Below are positions 9,417 through 15,874 of a DNA stretch of 31,023 nucleotides, in pieces (positions within the stretch are counted from its first letter, which is position 1; the number at the start of each line of letters is the position of its first letter). The position numbers and the translations under genes are program-made. The DNA lies in NCBI GenBank assembly GCA_016209725.1, contig JACQVO010000044.1, forward strand, positions 1-31,023, written 5' to 3'. Under the pieces are notes generated by a model. That model searched no databases. It saw only the letters and a list, made by a program, of their open reading frames with translations, and was not told the DNA's origin. This DNA comes from Candidatus Methylomirabilota bacterium. GTDB taxonomy: Bacteria > Methylomirabilota > Methylomirabilia > Methylomirabilales > 2-02-FULL-66-22.

Positions 9417-11198
9417 TCACTTCAGGACCACCCATTGGTCCAGCACCAGGGCGTCCATGTCGCTCGCCCGGAACGTCCGCTGGGCGTCCGCCGGGGTGTT
9501 CACGATCGGCTCCCCCTTGAGGTTGAAGGATGTATTGAGGAGGACCGGCACGCCGGTGGCGTCGGCGAAGCGTTCCAGGAGCCGGTGGTACCGCGGGTTC
9601 GTCGCGCGCCGGACGATCTGGAGGCGTCCTGTGCCGTCGGCATGGGTGACGGCCGGAAGCAGGTCGGGGCGACGCACCGGGACCACGTACAGCATGAAGC
9701 GCGCGGGAAAATGGCGGGCGACCTCTTGGAGGGCGAAGAAGTCCCCCGCCTTCTCCTCCAGCACCGAGGGGGCGAAGGGGCGAAACGGCTCCCGGAACTT
9801 GATCTTGGTGTTGACGATGTCCTTCATCTCCGCCCGGCGCGGGTCGGCCAGAATCGAACGGTGTCCCAGGGCACGCGGCCCCCATTCGAAGCGACCTTGG
9901 AGCCAGCCCACAACCTTGCCCTGGGCGAGGAGATCCACCACCCGCTCGAGGAGTCGGTCCTCGTCGTCAAGGTGCTCGGCACCAAGCCCGTTCCGCGCGA
10001 GAAAGTCGGCGATGGGCGCCCCGTCGTGATCTTCCCCCCAGGCGGCGTGCTCCAGGATGAAGCGACGGGGCTGCCCGAGCAGGACGTGGTGGGCATACAG
10101 GGCTGCCCCCAAGGCCCCGCCGGCGTCCCCGGCGGCCGGCTGGACATAGATCTCCTCGAACGGGGTCTCGGTCAGGATCCGGAAGTTGGCCACGCTGTTC
10201 AGGGCCACGCCCCCCGCCAGACACAGGCGCCGCAGGCCGGTCCTTGCGTGCAGGTGCCTGGCCATGCGGAGGAGGATGTCCTCCGTCACAGCCTGAATGC
10301 TGGCGGCCACATCGGCGTAGTACTGATTCCTCTCGATCTCGCCCCGGGTGGGCGGCGCCGGGTCATCGTAGCGGCTGGTGCGATCGGTGAGGAAGCGCGC
10401 CTTCGGGTCCCGGGGGGCGCCGAACAGGCCTTCGAGCTTCCGGCTGAAGGTGCGCTGGGTGTGGTGCGGAAAGGTGAAGTAGGAGAGGTCGAGGTGCAGG
10501 CTGCCGTCCTCGTAGACCTGAACCACGCGCCGGACCTCATTCATGTACTTGGGCTCCCCATACGGGGCCATGCCCATGACCTTGTACTCCCCCTCGTTCA
10601 CCTCGAAGCCGAGAAAGGCGGTGAAGGCGGAGTAGAGGAGGCCCAGGGAGTGGGGGAAGCGCAGCTCGGCGTCCAGGGCAATCCGGTTCTCCCCCTCCCC
10701 GTTCCAGGCGGCGGTGCCGGAGCCCATGGCCGCCGTGGTCCATTCGCCCACGCCATCCACGGTAAGCAGGGCGGCCTCGGCATAGGGCGAGCAGAACAGG
10801 GCGCTGGCGGCATGCGACAGGTGATGCTCGACGAAGAGGATCCGATCCTGGGCGACGCCCACCCGCTCCGCGATGTGGTGTTTCAGCCAGAGCTTGTCGC
10901 CCAGCCAGGCAAGCATCGCCTCGCGGAACAGGACAACCGACCGGGGGACGGTGGCCACGAGGGTCGTCAGGAGGCGCTCGAACTTCAGGAACGGCTTCTC
11001 GTAGAAGACCACGTAGTCGAGATCGGCGGCCGTGCACTTGGCCCGGCGGAGGCAGAAGGCCACGGCCTGCGCGGGAAAGCCCGGGTCATGCTTGCGCCGG
11101 CTGAACCGCTCCTCCTGGGCGGCGGCCACCAGCACCCCGTCCTCCAGCAGGGCGGCGGCGGCGTCGTGGTAATAACAGCTCACCCCCAGGATCCGCAT
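9417..11198 (-). CDS. O-carbamoyltransferase (NodU/CmcH family)
   Basis: Members of this family use carbamoyl phosphate and ATP, through a carbamoyl-adenylate, to put a carbamoyl group on a sugar or antibiotic hydroxyl. The 593-residue product starts MRILGVSCYYHDAAA, the standard opening, followed by AAQEERFSRRKHD. The metal-binding HHLSHAASA is at 125-133, with TVDGVGEWTT after it, LAGGVALNSVAN in the Kae1-like domain, and EWGPRALGHRSILADPR with FREPFRPFAPSVL in the C-terminal domain. The ATG at 11198 shares one base with the TGA of the small membrane protein before it (TGATG), so translation is coupled. The frame is open further upstream but that part is antisense to nothing conserved. It probably carbamoylates the polysaccharide made here. 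Confidence 0.92.
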   Translation of the reverse strand: MRILGVSCYYHDAAAALLEDGVLVAAAQEERFSRRKHDPGFPAQAVAFCLRRAKCTAADLDYVVFYEKPFLKFERLLTTLVATVPRSVVLFREAMLAWLGDKLWLKHHIAERVGVAQDRILFVEHHLSHAASALFCSPYAEAALLTVDGVGEWTTAAMGSGTAAWNGEGENRIALDAELRFPHSLGLLYSAFTAFLGFEVNEGEYKVMGMAPYGEPKYMNEVRRVVQVYEDGSLHLDLSYFTFPHHTQRTFSRKLEGLFGAPRDPKARFLTDRTSRYDDPAPPTRGEIERNQYYADVAASIQAVTEDILLRMARHLHARTGLRRLCLAGGVALNSVANFRILTETPFEEIYVQPAAGDAGGALGAALYAHHVLLGQPRRFILEHAAWGEDHDGAPIADFLARNGLGAEHLDDEDRLLERVVDLLAQGKVVGWLQGRFEWGPRALGHRSILADPRRAEMKDIVNTKIKFREPFRPFAPSVLEEKAGDFFALQEVARHFPARFMLYVVPVRRPDLLPAVTHADGTGRLQIVRRATNPRYHRLLERFADATGVPVLLNTSFNLKGEPIVNTPADAQRTFRASDMDALVLDQWVVLK

Positions 11199-11452
11199 CA
11201 CTGCCTCCGGGATTCGTCCAACGTGGCGGGCGCCGGCTGCCGGGCCACCCAGTTGCTGACGGCGGGCCGCCGCCGTCGCAGGGGATCGGCCAGCAGCCGG
11301 AGGACGAGCCCCACGGGCAGGATCAGCACGGCGTAGAGCAGCGTGAGCACGACGCGGCCCTGAAATTCGCCGATGCGCCTGGCCAGCCGCTTCCAGGCCG
11401 CCCAGATCCGGTGAAGTGAGAGGATGAGAGGGTGAGAATGTGAGAGGGTCAT
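11198..11452 (-). CDS. Small SxtJ-like membrane protein of the carbamoyltransferase module
   Basis: The 84-residue product has a basic amphipathic start IWAAWKRLARRIGEFQ (residues 16-30), one hydrophobic helix at about 33-53 and a motif VGLVLRLLADPLRRRR, after which the tail is hydrophilic. The sequence pattern resembles the C-terminal half of SxtJ-like proteins found beside carbamoyltransferases; the function is unknown. The ATG at 11452 overlaps the stop of the four-helix-bundle gene (ATGA), and the stop overlaps the carbamoyltransferase start (TGATG). The first 14 residues are encoded by the left inverted-repeat arm of the four-helix-bundle cassette, so the native N-terminus and ribosome site seem to have been replaced by the insertion. 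Upstream in-frame ATGs at 11461 and 11491 are possible but inside the other gene. Confidence 0.7.
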   Translation of the reverse strand: MTLSHSHPLILSLHRIWAAWKRLARRIGEFQGRVVLTLLYAVLILPVGLVLRLLADPLRRRRPAVSNWVARQPAPATLDESRRQ

Positions 11453-11915
11453 GCGAGCCATCCGACCGTCCCAAGCAGCAGCGCGATGCATGTCACTACC
11501 GCGGCCGCCTTGCGACGCACCGAGGCGATCAGTCCATTCAGCAGTCGGTCAACCTCGGAGAGGCTCAAGGCAAGTCGTGCCAGCTCTTCCTCACCGATGT
11601 AACCCAGACGCTGTGCGATGATCAGTTGCGTGTCCAATTCGCTGAGGGATCCTCGAGCGATGTGGAGGGCATTGACGAAGCCCCGATTGGATCCTCGCGC
11701 GGCGCCCTCGGCGATGTTCGAGGGGACGCTGATGGCCGCCCTTTGCATTTGGCCTGCCAACCCAAACCGTTCGTCCGAGGGAAATCTGCGCGTCGTGTCA
11801 TAGATCGCCACCACAAGGTCAACGGCTTTCCGCCACGCTTCCAGCTTCTTGTGCGGTTTCTCCGCCATCGGTCCCCTCCTCTCACCTTCTCACTTTCTCA
11901 CTTCTCACCTTTCAC
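11411..11915. mobile_element. Four-helix-bundle gene cassette flanked by long inverted repeats
   Basis: The left arm (11411-11448) is made of GTGAGA-like units, for example GTGAAGTGAGAGGATGAG. The right arm (11873-11915) is its imperfect reverse complement, made of CTCAC-like units such as CTCACCTTCTCACTTTCTC. Arms are about 37-43 bases each and would pair in RNA around the four-helix-bundle gene. The arrangement recalls 23S rRNA intervening sequences, in which a long stem encloses an open reading frame for the same protein family. There is no transposase and I could not identify a target-site duplication. It splits a DUF5989-SxtJ-like-carbamoyltransferase series. Confidence 0.55.
11449..11868 (-). 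CDS. Four-helix-bundle protein (23S rRNA intervening-sequence protein family)
   Basis: The 139-residue product matches the S23/TIGR02436 family: KKLEAWRKAVDLVVAIYDTT at residues 6-25, RFPSDERFGLAGQMQRAA, then the signature SVPSNIAEGAARGSNRGF and LSELDTQLIIAQRLGYI. These small all-helical proteins, which I recall as forming pentamers, are encoded in rRNA intervening sequences and as free-standing genes; the role is unknown. The family usually ends soon after LNGLIASVRR. Here about 20 more hydrophobic residues (AAAVVTCIALLLGTVGWLA) follow, possibly read-through into host DNA. The ribosome site GGAGGGG lies at the inner end of the right repeat arm, so the cassette brings its own. Its TGA overlaps the ATG of the next gene (ATGA). 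Confidence 0.85.
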   Translation of the reverse strand: MAEKPHKKLEAWRKAVDLVVAIYDTTRRFPSDERFGLAGQMQRAAISVPSNIAEGAARGSNRGFVNALHIARGSLSELDTQLIIAQRLGYIGEEELARLALSLSEVDRLLNGLIASVRRKAAAVVTCIALLLGTVGWLA

Positions 11916-11919
11916 TGCT

Positions 11920-12099
11920 CTAAAACAGCGTGTAGATGAACGGGGCCAGGGCGCTCCCCTGGGTGAAGACGAGGAGGAGCCCGAAGAGCGCCAGGATGGT
12001 GACCATGGGGATCATCCACCAGAGTTTGCGGCGCCACAGATAGGCCAGCAGTTCCCCGACAATCGTGAAGCGAGCCTGCGCCCTTCGTATCCCCTTCAT
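11920..12099 (-). CDS. DUF5989 single-helix membrane protein
   Basis: The 59-residue product reads as a short basic N-terminus, ELLAYLWRRKLWWMIPMV, a single hydrophobic helix at about 27-46 and the ending TQGSALAPFIYTLF. The RRKLWWMIPMV and SALAPFIYTLF segments are the DUF5989 signature, found in loci with carbamoyltransferases and SGNH hydrolases; its function is not known. The ATG at 12099 overlaps the SGNH hydrolase TGA (ATGA), and AAGGAA lies about ten bases upstream. It normally appears next to the SxtJ-like protein, but here the four-helix-bundle cassette separates the two. Confidence 0.85.
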   Translation of the reverse strand: MKGIRRAQARFTIVGELLAYLWRRKLWWMIPMVTILALFGLLLVFTQGSALAPFIYTLF

Positions 12100-13442
12100 C
12101 TCCCGTTCCGTTCCTTCGCATGCGCCACGCGGCCGGTTCTCTCGGACCCGGCTGCATCCGCCCGAAGGCGCTGCGAGGGCATGGCCCGCGGGTCCGAGGT
12201 GTGACGGGTAGCCTCGAGCCGGCCTGCCGTTGTTTGGGAGCGTCGGTATGGCCTCAATTCGGGCAAGTCTTTCAGCACCTCGGCGATCTCGTGAGCGAAG
12301 ACCCGGTTGGCCTTCTCGTTGGGATGACCTTCCCAGGGGCTGACGCTCCAATCAGTCCTCCCGTCGTTGCGCCGGATATATTTGCCGGGAACGACTCGCA
12401 TCCCGGCGTCCCGCAAGTGCTTCTCGGCGGCCTGAATGATCTCGTAACGCTTCCCCTTCGTCGTGGGGAACTGATCCAGGACCATGGCGACCACGGGCGG
12501 GAGGCCCTCCGACCGGACATGGGCGTTCATGGCCTTGACATCCCGGGCGAAGCGCGTCTGATAGCCGCCGAAGTCCCGCAAGATATCGGTGAGGAAATCC
12601 ACGCGAAGGCCCCAGCGCATGAGCAGGGCGTCATACTGCTTCTCCAGCAGCTTCCCGGTGAGGGTGGTCCTGATGAAATGCTCCTTGTAGGGCAGGGGGA
12701 CCTCATACGCCCGGTTGCTGGCATACTCCCCGACGTTGGATGGCAGGAAATCGTTCAGGCACACTCCGTAAAAGACGAGATCCGGGTGAAGAATGGGCAG
12801 GTGCCTCTGAAGAATCTTGTAGACGTCTTCGCTCTGGGCGCGTGCCCTGCCCAGGTTGAGCACCTCGATCCGAAAGAGCCGGCTCAGCTCCCTCTCCAGG
12901 ACGCTGGGATAGGTGTCTTCCTGGGCAATGCCGTATCCATAGGTGAGGGAATCCCCGAGGGCGATGACCCGGAACGTGCCGGGCCTCTTCCGAGGGAACT
13001 CCCCCGTGAGCCGCATATTATCACGGTTGTGGACGTGGAGGATATTGTGCCAGTAGTAGGCGTACTTGGCCCCCTCGATCTCCACTGGCCTCCGTTCCCA
13101 TGCGGCCGGCATTGCCAGGGTGTTCAAGGCACCCGACCTCTTTGCCGGATCCTGGAGCCTGGACAGGAGTTGGAGGGCCGCCTCGATGAACACGAATGCC
13201 ATCACGGCCGCTCCGGCGACCAGGGCCAGACGTGTGAATGCCTGCAGCCTGATCCGGCGACCAAGCGCCGATGCCATGAGTTCCCCGGCTTCCTTGGCCA
13301 TGAGGATTGGGGTGACGACGATCACGGCGGCGAGGAGGTAACTGGCAATTCCCGAGGTGTCTGCCAGAAAGAAGCGGGCATTGGAAAAGACTGCCGCGTA
13401 GATCAAGATGGGGAAGAATCGGGTCGTTCGCTTATACCACAT
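12096..13442 (-). CDS. Membrane-anchored SGNH/GDSL hydrolase-fold protein
   Basis: The 448-residue product has three hydrophobic segments (about 9-25, 33-50, 72-92), then an SGNH fold likely outside the cytoplasmic membrane. Block I is VIALGDSLTYGYG with Ser165, block III is VCLNDFLPSN with Asn230, and the C-terminal His block is WEGHPNEKAN with His373. The Asp usually found two or three residues before that His is replaced by Glu371 or Trp370, so activity is not assured. Such proteins in polysaccharide loci often add or remove acyl esters. Residues after about 400 form an Arg-rich tail with no recognisable domain. The gene overlaps the upstream GT4 stop by 11 bases and the DUF5989 start by four. 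Confidence 0.82.
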   Translation of the reverse strand: MWYKRTTRFFPILIYAAVFSNARFFLADTSGIASYLLAAVIVVTPILMAKEAGELMASALGRRIRLQAFTRLALVAGAAVMAFVFIEAALQLLSRLQDPAKRSGALNTLAMPAAWERRPVEIEGAKYAYYWHNILHVHNRDNMRLTGEFPRKRPGTFRVIALGDSLTYGYGIAQEDTYPSVLERELSRLFRIEVLNLGRARAQSEDVYKILQRHLPILHPDLVFYGVCLNDFLPSNVGEYASNRAYEVPLPYKEHFIRTTLTGKLLEKQYDALLMRWGLRVDFLTDILRDFGGYQTRFARDVKAMNAHVRSEGLPPVVAMVLDQFPTTKGKRYEIIQAAEKHLRDAGMRVVPGKYIRRNDGRTDWSVSPWEGHPNEKANRVFAHEIAEVLKDLPELRPYRRSQTTAGRLEATRHTSDPRAMPSQRLRADAAGSERTGRVAHAKERNGR

Positions 13443-14604
13443 CGGTTCGTTGTGTCCGGGCGATTGCCTTGGCTGCGAGGAGTTCCTCGTACAGCGCCTC
13501 GGTCTCGCGGATCATGCGGTCCAGGCCAAAGTTCTTGGCGACCCGATCCCGGCCGGCCCGTCCCATCGCGTCAGCCAGCGGACGATCGGCAAGCAACAGG
13601 AGGATCGCGTCGGCCAGGGCCTGCGGATCGCGCGGCGGGATTAGCAGGCCCGTCTCACCGTGGATGACGGCCTCGGGAACGCCGCCCACTCGAGTGGCGA
13701 CGACTGGCTTCCCCGCTGCCATCGCCTCCAGAATCGCATTGGGAAACCCCTCCTCCAGAGACGGGAGGACCACGACATCCATCAGGGCCAGGAGCTGCGG
13801 AATGTCTCGGCGAGTCCCGAGGAAGCGCACGTCCTTCTCGAGGCCGAGTTCCCTGGCGAGACCCTCGAGTGCACCTCGACACGGGCCATCCCCGATCAGG
13901 AGGAATGTGATGCCGGCTTGACGCTGCCTGATCGCCCGGCAGGCGTGAAGGAAGTCCCGATGCCCCTTGTAGGGAATGAGGTTGGCCACGACACCGACGA
14001 CCCTGGCCGCCTCGGGGACCCCCAGCGAGGCCCGCAGGGCGGGATCGGCAGTGAGAACGTATGGGGACGGGTCGATTCCGTTGTACACCACCCTGACCTT
14101 CGAGGGCTCCACCAGTTCCTGCCGGAGCACATCCTGCTTGACCGCCTCTGCGTTGGCGACGATGAGATCCGTCAGGCGATTGGCGAGTCGCTCCAGGAAA
14201 AGGTAGTGGGGCTTGTCGGCCTTGAAGTGCCCGAGGCCCCGCCGGCTGGCGAGAACGATAGGCACACTTGCCAGCTTGGCGGCGTAGGTGCCGAGGATGT
14301 AGGCCCAGAAGAGGAAGCCATGAAGGATGTCCGGTTTCTCTTCCCTGAACAGCAGGACGAGCCGCCGAAACCTGAGAATCACCTGGGGAAGATCCCGGAG
14401 GATCGTGAGCCCCCGGAAACTGACGATCTCCACTTTCACTCCGTGCTGGGCCAACTCGTCCGCCAGTGGCCCCCGCCTGGAAAGGCAACAGACCACGGGA
14501 TGAAATCGCGACCGGTCCAGGCCGATCACCAGCCTGATGAGCTGCCTCTCCGATCCCCCGAAATCCAAAGTCCCGATGATGTACACGATCTTCACGGGTC
14601 GCAT
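13432..14604 (-). CDS. GT4 family glycosyltransferase
   Basis: This is a 390-residue GT-B glycosyltransferase. It opens KIVYIIGTLDFGGSERQLIRL, a GT4 acceptor-domain start with the GG(S/T)ERQ loop, continues with DILHGFLFWAYILGTY, VVYNGIDPSPY, GVVANLIPYKGH and LIGDGPCRGAL, and has the EX7E motif in LEEGFPNAILEAMAAGKPVV. I choose the ATG at 14604 because the family-like sequence begins there and it shares a base with the TGA of a truncated glycosyltransferase remnant (TGATG). An ATG at 14607 is equally possible, and the frame stays open to 14775 without conserved sequence. It likely acts late in repeat-unit assembly; the sugar is unknown. Confidence 0.83.
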   Translation of the reverse strand: MRPVKIVYIIGTLDFGGSERQLIRLVIGLDRSRFHPVVCCLSRRGPLADELAQHGVKVEIVSFRGLTILRDLPQVILRFRRLVLLFREEKPDILHGFLFWAYILGTYAAKLASVPIVLASRRGLGHFKADKPHYLFLERLANRLTDLIVANAEAVKQDVLRQELVEPSKVRVVYNGIDPSPYVLTADPALRASLGVPEAARVVGVVANLIPYKGHRDFLHACRAIRQRQAGITFLLIGDGPCRGALEGLARELGLEKDVRFLGTRRDIPQLLALMDVVVLPSLEEGFPNAILEAMAAGKPVVATRVGGVPEAVIHGETGLLIPPRDPQALADAILLLLADRPLADAMGRAGRDRVAKNFGLDRMIRETEALYEELLAAKAIARTQRTDVV

Positions 14605-14792
14605 CATTCCGTGGCAGGGAAGCGGCATGTGTCCAGGCGGAACCACGGTCTGCGCGCAGACGCCTGATGGAGGCCGGTTCCCTCGCCTTCCTCGTCCCCG
14701 CACCCGTCGCTGAGCAGCCAGTGCTGCCGCTCTGTTCCTCCCACGGCCGGGAGGAAGGAGGCGCTGAGCATGCACACCGCAAGACCCGGCAT
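14604..14792 (-). pseudogene. Truncated GT4 glycosyltransferase remnant
   Basis: The 62-codon frame begins MPGLAVCMLSASFLPAVGG followed by TERQHWLLSD, an obvious GT4 N-terminus, and then switches to unconserved Gly/Glu/Arg-rich sequence until a TGA at 14604-14606. Its ATG (14792) is well placed: five bases after the methyltransferase stop, with GGGAGGGG seven bases upstream. A complete GT4 would be about 350-400 residues, so nearly all of it is missing. Neither of the other two frames in 14608-14705 restores a clear glycosyltransferase. Its end is coupled (TGATG) to the following intact glycosyltransferase, so it may still be translated as a leader peptide. Confidence 0.6.
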
Positions 14793-14796
14793 GGAG

Positions 14797-15720
14797 TTAC
14801 CCCTCCCGCGACCGGGTGCCGGCGACAGCGACCGGGAAATCAAGGAGCGTGATATCCACGAAGCCTTCCGACCGGAACCAGCGGTACACCTCGGGGAACG
14901 TGTGGAGCGACTGGTACTGCGGCGAATACCAGTCGAAGGTGTCCAAGACCCGCCAGTGCGGGTTGGGGTGGCGGCTGACGGGGAGCAAGGTCCAGAACAG
15001 CGGCCCGATCAGCGGCGGTCGGCAGAGATGATGCCACGGGATCGCTATGTGGCAGAGCACGTGGAGGAGTCGGCGTGGCATCCGGACTGTGACCCGCCGA
15101 TACAGCCGGGCGAAACGCTGCCACGACCCCATGGGTCCGTACACCCACACGCACAGTCGCCCGCCGGGCCGGACGAAGGGGACGAGATTCCGGAACGCCT
15201 TCTCGCAGTCCGGTGTGTGGTGGAGGACCCCAAGGCTGTACACGATATCGAACGTCCCTGGGCGGAAAGGCAGGTGGAGCAGATCCGCCTGGAGGATGCG
15301 GACATTGTCCCGCCCGACTAGGTTGGCGTGAGCGGCCTCGACGGCCAGGCTCAGATCGATCCCCACCACCTGCCCACCCCAGCGACTGACGACGTCGGCG
15401 AACCGGCCCATTCCGCACCCCACGTCGAGGACGAGGCGGCCCGCAACCTCCTCCGGGCGGAGCCCGGTCTTTGCCCGAAACGTCTCCTCCGATTCCCGGC
15501 TGGCGGCATCGTCGAGTTGCGTCTTCCGGTGGCGGTTCCACTCGAAGCTGAAGGAGGAGACATAGACATCCGACGCCACGAATCGCGGGACGCCCCGGAA
15601 AACGGGAAAACGGCTCCCGCACCCCGGGCAGGTCATCCCATCCCGCCCCCACTCAGTGATGGCCGGCAGGTCGGCGGCGCAATCGGGGCAGGCCAGCACC
15701 CCCGCGAGATCAAGTGACAT
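14797..15720 (-). CDS. Class I SAM-dependent methyltransferase with N-terminal zinc ribbon
   Basis: The 307-residue product begins with a Trm112-like zinc ribbon: CPDC (Cys11, Cys14) and CPGC (Cys31, Cys34), then FPVFRGVPRFV. A Rossmann methyltransferase domain follows, with the SAM-binding motif LVLDVGCGMGRFA (97-109), VGIDLS as the acidic ribose-binding motif II, and FDIVYSLGVLHHTPD as motif IV, typical of the Methyltransf_11 family. The last 100 residues are aromatic- and Arg-rich and probably set substrate choice. The likely target is a sugar hydroxyl or carboxyl in the polysaccharide, by context. The ATG at 15720 lies inside the last codons of the upstream remnant (15710-15874), another sign of an old operon junction. 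Confidence 0.83.
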   Translation of the reverse strand: MSLDLAGVLACPDCAADLPAITEWGRDGMTCPGCGSRFPVFRGVPRFVASDVYVSSFSFEWNRHRKTQLDDAASRESEETFRAKTGLRPEEVAGRLVLDVGCGMGRFADVVSRWGGQVVGIDLSLAVEAAHANLVGRDNVRILQADLLHLPFRPGTFDIVYSLGVLHHTPDCEKAFRNLVPFVRPGGRLCVWVYGPMGSWQRFARLYRRVTVRMPRRLLHVLCHIAIPWHHLCRPPLIGPLFWTLLPVSRHPNPHWRVLDTFDWYSPQYQSLHTFPEVYRWFRSEGFVDITLLDFPVAVAGTRSREG

Positions 15721-15874
15721 CTCGCATCTCCTGGTACAGCGTCTCGTACGGCGTCACCATGGTGCCACGGGAGCGGCGGTCGGCGACGCGCCATTCGATG
15801 AGCCCACCCTCTCGCTCGACCGGCAGACGGAAAGATGGCCACGGGATACCATCGGTCGTGGGTTCTCGCGCACG
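15710..15874 (-). pseudogene. C-terminal remnant of an unidentified protein
   Basis: Between the GT4 stop (15875-15877) and the methyltransferase start there is an open 54-codon stretch in the same frame as the GT4, ending at a TGA at 15710-15712. It translates as protein-like sequence including DGIPWPSFRLPVEREGG, LIEWRVADRRSRG and MVTPYETLYQEMRDV, with G or C in most third positions. The only ATG is near its end. Its stop overlaps the methyltransferase start by 11 bases, as for a real operon gene. It could be the tail of a deleted gene or an extension of the GT4 cut off by a nonsense change. I do not recognise the family. Confidence 0.35.

Noticed and set aside
11411..11448. Microsatellite explanation for the GTGAGA tract
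   Set aside because: A simple slippage tract would not have its reverse complement 430 bases away on the other side of a single gene; the paired arms favour a structured element.
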